Assembly (NCBI RefSeq): GCF_900107455.1
Contig: NZ_FNQB01000003.1
Span: forward strand, 1,178,001-1,242,000
Reading direction: 5' to 3'
Length of the DNA: 64,000 nt
Source of the DNA: Asanoa ishikariensis
GTDB taxonomy: Bacteria > Actinomycetota > Actinomycetes > Mycobacteriales > Micromonosporaceae
How positions within the stretch are numbered: the first letter of the stretch is position 1; every line of letters begins with the position of its first letter. The notes beneath the pieces are model-generated. The model had not been told where the DNA came from. It worked only from the letters and a program-made list of their open reading frames with translations, and searched no databases. Made by a program: the position numbers and the translations under genes. Shown piece after piece: positions 1 to 7,713 of the stretch.

Positions 1-1065
1 CTGCGGCTGCGCGGGATCGACCGGCACAACCTGCGCAACCTCGACGTCGACCTGCCGCTGGGCGTGCTGACCGCCGTCACCGGGGTGTCCGGATCCGGCA
101 AGTCGACGCTGATGACCCAGGTCGTCGCCGGGATCGTGCGCGACCACCTCGGCCTGCCGGCCCCGGCCGAGCCCGACGACGAGGAGCCAGGCGGTCCCGG
201 TCCGGCACCCGCGCCCGACGTGGCGACCACCGCCGCCGACGTCCACGGGCTGGACGCCTTCGACCGCCTGGTGAGCGTCGACCAGAAGCCGATCGGCCGC
301 ACCCCGCGCTCCAACCTCGCCACCTACACGGGGCTGTTCGACGCCGTACGCAAGGTGTTCGCGAACACCGACGGGGCACGGGAACGCGGCTACGACCCGG
401 GACGGTTCTCGTTCAACGTGGCGTCCGGCCGGTGCCCGACCTGCCAGGGCGAGGGCTTCGTGACCGTGGAGCTGATCTTCCTGCCAGGCACCTACGCGCC
501 CTGCCCGACCTGCCACGGCGCCCGCTACAACGCGCAGACACTGGAAATCACCTACCGGGGCGCGACGATCGCCGACGTGCTCGGGATGACCGTGGACACC
601 GCCGCGACGTTCCTCGCCGACGTCCCGGCGGCCGCCCGGAGCCTGCGTACGCTCCTGGACGTCGGGCTGGGCTACCTACGCCTGGGCCAGCCGGCCACCG
701 AACTGTCCGGCGGCGAGGCGCAGCGGATCAAGCTCGCCACCGAGCTCCAGCGCGCCCACCGTGGACACACGCTCTACCTGCTCGACGAGCCCACCACCGG
801 ACTGCACCCCGCCGACGTCGAGCTGTTGACCCGCCAGCTCCAAGGCCTCGTTGACGCCGGCAACTCCGTCATGCTGGTGGAGCACGAGATGAACGTCGTC
901 GCCGCCGCCGACTGGGTCGTCGACCTAGGCCCCGGCGGCGGGGACGCGGGTGGACGAATCGTCGCCGCCGGCCCGCCCGACGAGGTCGCCTCCGGCGACA
1001 GCGACACCGCGCGCTACCTGGCCCGGGTGCTCGGAGTTCCGTCCCGGCGGCGCGCGGGCGCATGA
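1..1065 (+). CDS. UvrA-like ABC ATPase (excinuclease subunit A family), C-terminal part only
   Basis: The reading frame is open from base 1, so the gene starts upstream of the window. What remains is the second ABC half of a UvrA-family protein: Walker [10 protein letters not shown] about 30 residues in, then a zinc-finger region with two CPTC motifs (about residues 145 and 170), the ABC signature [12 protein letters not shown], Walker [13 protein letters not shown] and an H-loop VEHEMN. UvrA dimers recognise damaged DNA in nucleotide excision repair. Shorter paralogues (UvrA2/DrrC type) occur beside drug-resistance genes in actinomycetes. Without the N-terminal half I cannot tell housekeeping UvrA from a paralogue, though the acidic and proline-rich insert shortly after Walker A favours a paralogue. 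It stops at TGA 1063-1065. Confidence 0.9.
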   Translation: MRLRGIDRHNLRNLDVDLPLGVLTAVTGVSGSGKSTLMTQVVAGIVRDHLGLPAPAEPDDEEPGGPGPAPAPDVATTAADVHGLDAFDRLVSVDQKPIGRTPRSNLATYTGLFDAVRKVFANTDGARERGYDPGRFSFNVASGRCPTCQGEGFVTVELIFLPGTYAPCPTCHGARYNAQTLEITYRGATIADVLGMTVDTAATFLADVPAAARSLRTLLDVGLGYLRLGQPATELSGGEAQRIKLATELQRAHRGHTLYLLDEPTTGLHPADVELLTRQLQGLVDAGNSVMLVEHEMNVVAAADWVVDLGPGGGDAGGRIVAAGPPDEVASGDSDTARYLARVLGVPSRRRAGA

Positions 1066-1263
1066 CGGAGTCGACGTAGACCAGTCGCTGCGACCTGCCG
1101 CGCCAGGACAGCGCGTTAGGTACGCCCACCGTTACTAATACAGCCAACGCGAAGCTGACGCGGTCGAATGGGCGGCTGAGGTGCGCGTACGGCGGCGCCG
1201 CGGATGCGCCGGCGCGATCTCGGGATACCGCTCGGCCACACCACCACAGTCACCCCGCCGGAA

Positions 1264-1752
1264 CTACTTCTTGAGGTCGAAGTAGTTCGCCGCGCGGCCC
1301 GCCCACAGCGGGCTGTCCACGTAGTGGTTGTCGTAGCGGTCCTGGGTCTCGCCGACTTCCTGCCAGGTGGCTTCGCCCTGGTGCACCTTGTCGAGCAGTC
1401 GGTAGTAGTCGAACCGGGGTTTGCCGGGGGTGATCACGACGAGGAAGTCGGCGTCCTGCCCGTCGGCCGGGGCGAAGGCGTGCGGGGTGTTCGGCGGGAC
1501 GAAGAGCGCGTCCCCCTTATGCAGGATGTGCAGCTCATCGCCGACGAGCATCTCAAGGGCGCCGTCGAGCACGAAGAACAGCTCACCGGAGTGGGTGTGC
1601 AGGTGCGGCGGCGCGCCGTCGGTGCCGTGCTTGAGCAGAGTGCGGTTGCTGGTCAGGGCGCCGCCGGTGTGCTCGGGGTCGAGTAGCAGCGTGATCACGC
1701 TGGCCGGGTCGCTGTCGAGAACCTCGGCCTGCGCTGCGCGTACCAGTGTCAT
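1264..1752 (-). CDS. Small cupin-domain protein
   Basis: A 162-residue single-domain cupin. Motif 1 is visible as PHLHTHSGELFFVLDG, with metal-ligand-type His, His and Glu; motif 2 follows as GDALFVPPNTPHAFAP with the second His. Such proteins bind a metal and act as small dioxygenases, isomerases or ligand sensors; the substrate cannot be read from sequence. I place the start at the ATG at 1752 because AAGGAG lies 6 nt upstream; a start 12 codons earlier has no such site. It is divergent from the Rrf2 regulator at 1863 and has a TGGACAT-type palindrome just upstream, so it is probably that regulator's target. No signal peptide is seen, so it should be cytosolic. Confidence 0.85.
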   Translation of the reverse strand: MTLVRAAQAEVLDSDPASVITLLLDPEHTGGALTSNRTLLKHGTDGAPPHLHTHSGELFFVLDGALEMLVGDELHILHKGDALFVPPNTPHAFAPADGQDADFLVVITPGKPRFDYYRLLDKVHQGEATWQEVGETQDRYDNHYVDSPLWAGRAANYFDLKK

Positions 1753-1781
1753 TGTCGGCTCCTTCGGTGTTCGCTGTTTCC

Positions 1782-1798
1782 TAGACATTAAATGTCCA
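1782..1798. promoter_or_regulatory. Palindromic operator, cupin side
   Basis: TAGACATTAAATGTCCA is a near-perfect inverted repeat (GACAT-TAA-ATGTC). Read from the other strand it matches the site at 1841-1857, giving a consensus TGGACAT-N3-ATGTCCA. It lies about 30 nt upstream of the cupin start and is inferred to bind the adjacent Rrf2-type regulator. Confidence 0.65.
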
Positions 1799-1840
1799 GG
1801 ATCACCCGCCGCTAGCGATCATGGCGGGCGTCACAAATTC

Positions 1841-1857
1841 TGGACATGTAAAGTCCA
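1841..1857. promoter_or_regulatory. Palindromic operator, Rrf2 side
   Basis: TGGACATGTAAAGTCCA is the second copy of the 17-bp palindrome. It ends 5 nt before the ATG of the Rrf2 gene, so a bound repressor would sit on the transcription or translation start. This indicates autoregulation (inference). Confidence 0.65.
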
Positions 1858-1862
1858 GGACT

Positions 1863-2339
1863 ATGCGGACAAGTCAGGGCGTCGAATGGGCCCTCCACAC
1901 GTGCCTCAACCTGAGCTGGCTGGACGCCCCGGTGCCGACCGGCATCCTCGCGGCGTTCTACGAGCTTCCGCCGGCCTACCTGAACAAACAGCTCCAGGCC
2001 CTGGTCCGGGCCGGGATCCTGACGTCGACCTCGGGGCCACGCGGGGGATTCCAGTTGACCCGGGACCCGGGGGAAATCTCGCTGCTGGACATCGTGGCCG
2101 CGATCGAGGGCCCCGAGGAGCTGTTCCGGTGCGACCGGATTCTCAGCAAGGGGCCAGGGGAGCACGCAGGCGTCGACTATCGACAGTCGTGCGTGTTCGC
2201 CCAGGCCATGCGGGGTGCCGACCTGGCCTGGCGACGAGAGCTGGCCGGCAAGACCGTGGCTGACGTCCAGGCCGACGTCGAGCACCGGCACCCCGAGTCC
2301 CCGGCCAACACCCGGGCCAGGATCGCGGAACTGCGCTAG
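1863..2339 (+). CDS. Rrf2-family transcriptional regulator
   Basis: A 158-residue winged-helix protein. The N-terminal helix-turn-helix covers about residues 1-60, and the wing carries the family's GPRGGFQLTR motif, followed by LLDIVAAIEGP. Only two Cys residues are present in the sensor region (RCDRI and SCVFA), one fewer than the usual three-Cys Fe-S site of IscR/NsrR types, so a classical cluster is doubtful. The start is the ATG at 1863; upstream in-frame codons run through the operator at 1841-1857. The gene is divergent from the cupin gene, and the two matching palindromes between them suggest it represses both itself and the cupin. Confidence 0.88.
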   Translation: MRTSQGVEWALHTCLNLSWLDAPVPTGILAAFYELPPAYLNKQLQALVRAGILTSTSGPRGGFQLTRDPGEISLLDIVAAIEGPEELFRCDRILSKGPGEHAGVDYRQSCVFAQAMRGADLAWRRELAGKTVADVQADVEHRHPESPANTRARIAELR

Positions 2340-2389
2340 GACTTTCACCGCGGGCAGAAGGCTGGCGCGACGGTGCGCTCCCCCGGTCG

Positions 2390-2809
2390 TCAAGAACCTT
2401 CGGTCGTATTTCCCAAATGACTGCGGGTGCTCGGAGGCCTGCCCGCAGCGTGCGCTACTCGCATTGACCACCACACCAGCGGCGCTTGAAGCGGCAGCCT
2501 GCTGTAGGCGATCGCCCGCGCGAGCGGACTGCGTCGCCGCCAGTCGATCGCCATCTTGACGTTGGCCGGGAACACCGCGACGAATAGCGCCGCAGCGGCC
2601 AGCCCGCCTACCGCGCGGGTCGGCCGGCACGCGACTGCGCCCGCGACCGCCAACTCGGCGACACCGCTGGCATACGTCCACGCCCGAGCCGGCCCAGGAA
2701 GCCGGCGCGGGACAATGCTGTCGTACGGCCCCGGCACGGCAAAATGGGTCAGCCCCGCCACCCCGAGCAACAGAGCCAACGCGAACGCGTCGCGGTCATC
2801 AGGTGTCAT
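2390..2809 (-). CDS. DoxX-like integral membrane protein
   Basis: A 139-residue hydrophobic protein with about four membrane segments: FALALLLGVAGLTHF near the N-terminus, then AELAVAGAVAC, AAAALFVAVFPANVKMAI and a last weak segment LQAPLVWWSM. The pattern GVAGLTHFAVP followed by FPANVKMA is typical of DoxX/DUF4267-like small membrane proteins, whose function is poorly defined. The start is the ATG at 2809, which has a GATACT hexamer exactly 6 nt upstream, suggesting a leaderless mRNA; no good ribosome binding site is present. It converges with the Rrf2 gene. Confidence 0.75.
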   Translation of the reverse strand: MTPDDRDAFALALLLGVAGLTHFAVPGPYDSIVPRRLPGPARAWTYASGVAELAVAGAVACRPTRAVGGLAAAALFVAVFPANVKMAIDWRRRSPLARAIAYSRLPLQAPLVWWSMRVAHAAGRPPSTRSHLGNTTEGS

Positions 2810-2815
2810 GGCCCG

Positions 2816-2821
2816 AGTATC
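2816..2821 (-). promoter_or_regulatory. -10-like hexamer, leaderless start of the DoxX-like gene
   Basis: GATACT on the minus strand is separated from the ATG at 2809 by exactly 6 nt (CGGGCC), the spacing that puts the transcript's first base at the start codon. No Shine-Dalgarno sequence is present. Confidence 0.45.
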
Positions 2822-3104
2822 ACCTGGCGGCCACATCATTCGCCGTGGCGTGGAGAACCCGTGAGTCGCTGAGCTCGCGGATGCCCTGCGCGGCCCGAAC
2901 GGCTGGTCAACCGGACCAGCCCGCGGTGAGACCGGCGACCATCCACACTGGCTGCTCTCGCTGCCTGGTCGCCATGGTCGAGTACAGCCGAGCGCGTGCT
3001 GACCGGGCCAGAGCGCGCGTCCGGGATCGTCCGGATCTGGTCGCCAACGGCGCCGTCACGGCCATGCTTACGCCATCGACGCACACCCGACGTTGGAGGA
3101 ATCC

Positions 3105-3557
3105 GTGCGAGTGCTCCGCTTACTGACCGCTCGGCTGCTGGCGACCACTGCTGTCGCGACCGTCGCGCTCGTCGGCGTCACGGCCGGACCGGCGCAGGCC
3201 GTCCGATCTCAAAACATCCCCGTCTATAGCGCCAACAATCCCGCAATCACCCTGGGTAGTGGGCGTTGGTTGTCTGAGCGGGGTGCCTACTCGAACGGGG
3301 AGATCTCCGTCGAGGACCGCTTTGACGACGGCGCCAACGGCATCATCCTCGAGTTGTCGAAGCGGACCGGTAGCGCGTGGTCCCGCGTCAACCTCGTCAG
3401 TGTCCGCGGTGTGAACAAGTCGAACTATGTTGACGTCAAACCGATCTACAACGGCGGGCCGACTGTGGGACAGCAACTCCAGATCAAGGTGTGCAAACTT
3501 CTTCCCAACGGGGATTGGAAGGACTGCCAGATCAGGATCGACCACAACTACCCCTAG
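3105..3557 (+). CDS. Small secreted protein, function unknown
   Basis: About 150 residues. It begins with an Arg-containing n-region, then LLATTAVATVALVGVTAG and an AQA cleavage site (about residue 32), a clear Sec signal peptide. The mature part of about 115 residues is polar, with two Cys (KVCK and DCQI) that could form a disulfide, and is probably a small beta-rich domain. I recognise no family. The start is GTG 3105 with GGAGGA 4 nt upstream; GTG 3111 is an alternative with longer spacing. Its stop codon overlaps the stop of the converging STAND gene within the palindrome CTAG (3554-3557), so there is no intergenic terminator between them. Confidence 0.75.
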   Translation: MRVLRLLTARLLATTAVATVALVGVTAGPAQAVRSQNIPVYSANNPAITLGSGRWLSERGAYSNGEISVEDRFDDGANGIILELSKRTGSAWSRVNLVSVRGVNKSNYVDVKPIYNGGPTVGQQLQIKVCKLLPNGDWKDCQIRIDHNYP

Positions 3558-6145
3558 GGCGAGATCGCGCCGAGGTCTTCGCGGATCTGATCGGCCAGCG
3601 GGATGTCGAGGTCGGTGTAAAGGGAGTACGCGCGTTCGTACTCCATCCGGGCTTGGCCGAGTTCACCACAGGTGTGGTGAGCACGGCCGAGCCCGGCGTG
3701 CGCTCTGGCTTCCTGGTGGCGCGCCCCGATCTCGACGGCTATCGCGAGCGCGGCGGCGTGGCTGTCGAGAGCCTCCGCGACGCGACCCGCGATGAGCGCG
3801 GTCTCGCCAATGCCGTTGAGCACGAACGCCTCCCCGTGTCGGGTGCCGGTGGCCCGGAAGATCGCCAGCGCCTGCCGTCGATGCGCCATGGCCGGCACTG
3901 GCTCTTCGAGTCGGGTGTGGAGTGTGCCGATGTTGTCCAGTGTCATCGCTTCACCGAGACGGTGCCCCGCATGCTGGTAGAGGTCGAGGGCCTGCCGCAG
4001 GTGGGCGCCGGCCGGACCGTACTGACCCAGCCGCACCTCGACCAGGCCGAGGCAGCTGAGCGCGGAGGCCTCGCCAGTGCGGTCGCCGATGCCGCGAAAC
4101 AAGACCAGGGCGCGCTGCTGGCATTCCACGGCCGCCGGGTAGCGGGTGAGGTGCTCTTCCACGATGCCGAGGTTGGTCAGCGCCCGTGCCTGCCGTGGCC
4201 GGTCTTCGAGCTCTTCGAAGACGACCACGGCCTTGCGGAGGTGTTCGGCGGCCGACCGGTAGCGGCTCAGTCGTTCCTCGATGATGCCGAGGTTGCCCAG
4301 GGAGCGGACCTGGCCCGAGCGGTCGCCGATCTCCTCGAAGAGGGCGAGCGTTCGCTGGAAGTACTCGGCGGCCAGTTCGAAGCGCCCGAGTTGCATGTGC
4401 GCGGCGCCAAGGTTGATCAGAGCGTTCGCGTGTCCGGCTGGATCGCCGGCGTCGTGCGCAGCGCGGCTGGCATGGCCGTGGATGGCCACGGCCTCGGCTG
4501 AATAGCCGCTGTTGAGGTAACGCAGCAAAGTGTTCGACAGGTCGATGGTGTGGGTGGGCCACCCGGCGGTCGCGGTGTGGGCGGCGACGGCGACCAGATT
4601 CGGCCGTTCGGTGTCGAGCCAGGTGATCGCGGCTTCCGGATCGGTCAGTGGTGGGGTGGGCGTGGCGCCCGGGCCGATCCGCGGTCGTTGGTCGGACTCG
4701 GCCGGATGCAGGACGTCCATCGCCGCGGCCGCGGTGGACAGGTAGTAGTCGAAGAGCCGGGTCTGGGCGGCGCGGCGTACGGGTGCGGGATCCTGATCGC
4801 GGGCCTGCGTGCTGGCGTAGGTGCGGATCAGGTCGTGCAGGGTGTATCGGTCGGGTGCGACGCGTTGCAGCATCTGGTCGCGGTGCAGTTCGGCGAGGTC
4901 GGATCGGGCGGAATCCAGGTCGGTGTCGGTCAGCGCGGCGGCGGCGTGCGCGTCGATGTCGTGACCGGGGTGCAGTGCGGTGCGTCGCAGCAGCCGTTGC
5001 CGGTCCACCGGCAGGTGCCTGTAGGACAGGTCGAAGGCGAGCTCCACACCGGCGTCCAGAGACCGGTCGCGGTGGCGTTCGTCGAGCCAGTCCGCGTGGT
5101 CGCTCAGCGTCCAACCGGATGTCCGCCGGATGCGTCCGGCGACCAGGCCGAGAGCCAGCGGCAGGTGGCCGCAGCGATCGGCGATCCGCTCCAGGGCGCG
5201 CGGATCGCTGCCGGTGGGAACGCGGTCCATTGCCTGGGTCAGGAAGGCGGCCGCTTCCCGCGGGGGGAACACGTCCACGAGCAGGTGCTTCATGCGTCCC
5301 GAGTCGATGAGCCGGCGTCGGCTGGTGACCAGCGTCGGGCAGCCCGGCGTCTGTGTCAGCAGCGGCAGCACCTGATCGGCGGTGGCGGCGTTGTCGAGGA
5401 TGACCAGGGTTCGGGTGCCGGACAGGCGTTCGCGGTAGGCCGCGATCCGGGCCGGCGACCCGTGCGGGATCGCCTGCCCGGGCATGCCCAGCAGACGTAG
5501 GAACCCGTCCAGGACGGCGGCGGGATCGGCTGGAGGCTGGGCGGGATCGGGATGGAACCCGCGCAGGTTGACGAACAGCGCCCGGTCGACCGCGCCCTCA
5601 CCTACCAGCACATGTCCGACGCGGATAGCCAACTGGGTCTTGCCGACCCCGGCCATACCGGTGATCGCGAAAGCCGGCACCACCTCGTCGACCCGCAGCT
5701 CGCGGCGCAGCGCCTCCAGTTCGGCCGCTCGACCGGTGAACCCCTCCAAGTCGTGCGGCAACGTGTCCTGCACGCGCACCTGGGCTGCCGCTTGTGCCTC
5801 GCCGCCGAGCACACGCAGGGCTTGCCGCCACTGCGTCACGTATCCCTCGTCCGGGTGCAGCACCCGCACCACGGCGACGATGAGGTCACTGTTCAGGCGC
5901 CGCCGGCCCAGCCGGAAGCAGTCGGCCACGGTGCTTTTCCCGGCCAGCTCGCTGGCACGTACTCCCGCCGCCGTCCACGCCGCGTTGACCCGGCCGGTCA
6001 TTGTCTCGTACGAGGGACTACCTGCCCAGACCTTCAACAACTGGAGCCGCTCGACGATCTCGTCGAGGGTGCCGGCCTCCGCCGGGTCGGGTGGCGCGAC
6101 GAACGTCCCGGCGGGTGTGTTGGACCGTTCCGCGCTGCGCGGCAT
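3554..6145 (-). CDS. STAND (NB-ARC-type) ATPase with C-terminal TPR repeats
   Basis: 863 residues in three parts. The N-terminal helical domain (about residues 25-115; KVWAGSPSYETMTGRV and REL-type helices) is the HTH-like domain seen in front of NB-ARC modules in actinomycetes. The ATPase follows (about 130-450): P-loop GMAGVGKTQLA, Walker B TLVILDNAA, sensor LVTSRRRL and the GLPL-like motif CGHLPLAL. The rest (about 560-863) is TPR repeats of the form GNLGIIEERLSRY. STAND proteins are ATP-driven switches in regulation, immunity or cell death; the output here is unknown, as there is no obvious effector domain. GGAGAG 3 nt before the ATG at 6145 supports the start. The DNA for its last TPR (3691-3739) is nearly identical to part of the chimeric gene at 7248. 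Confidence 0.85.
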   Translation of the reverse strand: MPRSAERSNTPAGTFVAPPDPAEAGTLDEIVERLQLLKVWAGSPSYETMTGRVNAAWTAAGVRASELAGKSTVADCFRLGRRRLNSDLIVAVVRVLHPDEGYVTQWRQALRVLGGEAQAAAQVRVQDTLPHDLEGFTGRAAELEALRRELRVDEVVPAFAITGMAGVGKTQLAIRVGHVLVGEGAVDRALFVNLRGFHPDPAQPPADPAAVLDGFLRLLGMPGQAIPHGSPARIAAYRERLSGTRTLVILDNAATADQVLPLLTQTPGCPTLVTSRRRLIDSGRMKHLLVDVFPPREAAAFLTQAMDRVPTGSDPRALERIADRCGHLPLALGLVAGRIRRTSGWTLSDHADWLDERHRDRSLDAGVELAFDLSYRHLPVDRQRLLRRTALHPGHDIDAHAAAALTDTDLDSARSDLAELHRDQMLQRVAPDRYTLHDLIRTYASTQARDQDPAPVRRAAQTRLFDYYLSTAAAAMDVLHPAESDQRPRIGPGATPTPPLTDPEAAITWLDTERPNLVAVAAHTATAGWPTHTIDLSNTLLRYLNSGYSAEAVAIHGHASRAAHDAGDPAGHANALINLGAAHMQLGRFELAAEYFQRTLALFEEIGDRSGQVRSLGNLGIIEERLSRYRSAAEHLRKAVVVFEELEDRPRQARALTNLGIVEEHLTRYPAAVECQQRALVLFRGIGDRTGEASALSCLGLVEVRLGQYGPAGAHLRQALDLYQHAGHRLGEAMTLDNIGTLHTRLEEPVPAMAHRRQALAIFRATGTRHGEAFVLNGIGETALIAGRVAEALDSHAAALAIAVEIGARHQEARAHAGLGRAHHTCGELGQARMEYERAYSLYTDLDIPLADQIREDLGAISP

Positions 6146-6309
6146 CGACTCTCCACGTCCGCAGGACGGCTCCCCGTTCGCCGCCTGCCTCGTACGCGAC
6201 GGGCCTGATCAACGATCGACCTTATCCGATGCGGCGTGAGGTTCAACACCACGCATCGGTTACGCCGCGGCGAACACTGACAGCACCTCGGGCGACTCGT
6301 GGCGGCCCG

Positions 6310-6471
6310 GATGCGGGTGCGGTCGTTGCGGTGGCCTGTCGGTCGCTTTCCTCGGCGATGTTGTCGATCTCGCCGCCGCTGGCGTCGCCAAGTTCGCCAA
6401 CGGTGGTATCTGGCTGCAGGCAAACGACCGGCGGAAACTGCCTTGGCTTCTCCCCCGGCCGCTTCGACCAT
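6310..6471 (-). pseudogene. Remnant of a WXG100-like protein gene
   Basis: On the minus strand one frame reads VEAAGGEAKAVS and, after a frame change, another reads GELGDASGGEIDNIAEES. These match the mid-part of the better-preserved copy at 11627-11972, which has GGEIYNIANDG. The two pieces lie in different frames and no start is left, so this is a decayed copy. The flanking stretch 6146-6310 and 6472-6710 holds no convincing gene. Confidence 0.45.
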
Positions 6472-6710
6472 GCCTTCTTAGTGTCGGTGATTCACATGTC
6501 CGGACCGCGATAGTAGACAGGCATCCTCACGCCATCCACCGGGTCGTACATCACCGGCCGTTTCGGCCGACTCAAACTCCCCCTCCTTGACGTCGGCCTC
6601 GAACGGTCCTAGCGTTTTTGAAGTCGACGTCATGGCCAACCCGGTCTTAAGCCGGAGTGGCCTTTTCTTTGCGCTGCTTCGGTAGAAGCGGTCGTGAAGG
6701 AGAGGTCGAA

Positions 6711-6890
6711 GTGGACTGGCCAGGCATCCTGCAAGGGTTGGCGGCTCTGGTTGGCGCCCTAGGGGGCATCATCGTGCCTATCTATGTCTTACGGCGCGGT
6801 GGGCAGCCGCCAGCAGGCGCGACCGTTGGTGAGGGTCAGAAACCCAGGCCGGACACAATGAAGAGCAGCGACGGTACTGCACTACCGTGA
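6711..6890 (+). CDS. Small single-span membrane protein
   Basis: 59 residues, starting at GTG 6711 with AAGGAGAGG 5 nt upstream, a strong ribosome binding site. The first half is one hydrophobic segment (ILQGLAALVGALGGIIVPIYVL) followed by RRGG and a polar Pro/Lys-rich tail, so the predicted topology is N-out, C-in. It is followed 31 nt later by a second membrane-protein gene and then by a WXG100-like start, a three-gene arrangement. No family is recognised. Confidence 0.6.
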   Translation: MDWPGILQGLAALVGALGGIIVPIYVLRRGGQPPAGATVGEGQKPRPDTMKSSDGTALP

Positions 6891-6921
6891 GTCGGCTCTC
6901 AAGGACCCAAAGGGAGATGTG

Positions 6922-7251
6922 GTGAATTCCCTCGCCGACATGAAGCGCGATCTACGTCGGACTATTTCCATCGCCACTATCGCGTTGGCAGTCGTGGCGC
7001 TGGTGCCGTTCGTCCTGGTCGTCGTGACCATGGCTCAGGGGCGGTGGGACGACGTGCCCGGCTGGTCCGTCCTGCTGTGGCCAGGCCTGCCACTCTTCAC
7101 GCTGTTCGTCGCAGCCGGCTACGCCATCGCGTCGCTGCGCGCCTCCGACGCCGCGGCCTCCCGCCGCTACAGCAGGATCAACAACTGGATCCTGCTCGCT
7201 CTCATCGTCGTCGTCAGCGGCTCGAGCGCGATCATCACTGCGCTGCGATGA
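6922..7251 (+). CDS. Small multi-span membrane protein next to a WXG100-like gene
   Basis: About 109 residues with three hydrophobic segments: IATIALAVVALVPFVLVVVT, VLLWPGLPLFTLFVAAGYA and WILLALIVVVSGSSAIITAL. GTG 6922 is preferred over GTG 6919 because AGGGAG lies 5 nt before it. Its TGA overlaps the next ATG by 4 bp (ATGA at 7248), so it is translationally coupled to the WXG100-like chimera. The same arrangement, a membrane protein overlapping a WXG100-like gene by ATGA, recurs on the other strand at 11969-12277, so this is a family cassette. Function unknown; an accessory of a type VII-like substrate is possible but unproven. Confidence 0.7.
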   Translation: MNSLADMKRDLRRTISIATIALAVVALVPFVLVVVTMAQGRWDDVPGWSVLLWPGLPLFTLFVAAGYAIASLRASDAAASRRYSRINNWILLALIVVVSGSSAIITALR

Positions 7252-7598
7252 GTTTCACCGTCGACCCGGACGCTATCCGAGCCTTCGCGCAGCAGATGAC
7301 CGAACACGTCGCGGTCACCCAAGCCGCCCGTGGCTACCTGCACCGGCACAAGGACCTGGCACGGCAGAGCGACATCGGTCTGCTCAGCCACCCCGCCGCG
7401 CACTCGGTCGCCGTCGAGATCGGGGCGCGCCACCAGGAAGCCAGAGCCCACGCCGGGCGCGCCCGGGCCCACCGCGCCTGCGGGGATCTCGCCGGCGCCC
7501 GCGCGGAGTACGAGCGCGCGTATGCCCTGCACACCCGGCTCGAACTCCCGTCGGCCGATCAGATCCGCGAGGAGCTGGCCACGATCCTGCCGCCGTGA
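7248..7598 (+). CDS. Chimeric ORF: WXG100-like N-terminus fused to the C-terminal TPR of a STAND protein
   Basis: 116 residues with two unrelated halves. Residues 1 to about 46 (MSFTVDPDAIRAFAQQM onwards) match the start of a WXG100-like secreted-helix protein, compare MSFRVDPDALDGFSKQV at 11972. From about residue 46 to the end the sequence is the last TPR and C-terminus of a STAND-TPR protein: VEIGARHQEARAHAG, YERAY, and DQIREELATI against DQIREDLGAI in the STAND protein at 3554. At DNA level 7410-7458 matches 3691-3739 (inverted) with one mismatch in 49. The fusion is in frame and ends at a natural stop, so it may be translated through its ATGA coupling, but it looks like a recombination product. 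Confidence 0.75.
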   Translation: MSFTVDPDAIRAFAQQMTEHVAVTQAARGYLHRHKDLARQSDIGLLSHPAAHSVAVEIGARHQEARAHAGRARAHRACGDLAGARAEYERAYALHTRLELPSADQIREELATILPP

Positions 7599-7713
7599 CC
7601 CGGGTGCGGCGTTCGGAACCGTCCGGGACCGTCCGGCCTGCTTGCCCAAGGGCGAGTCGCGCCGAAGTCTGCCGTTGACGGGCTGGGGTTCGCGAGGTGG
7701 GGGCGATGCCGCA

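Noticed and set aside
4500-5500. Long open frames on the strand opposite the STAND gene
   Set aside because: They are antisense frames produced by high third-position GC and have no ribosome binding sites or domains.
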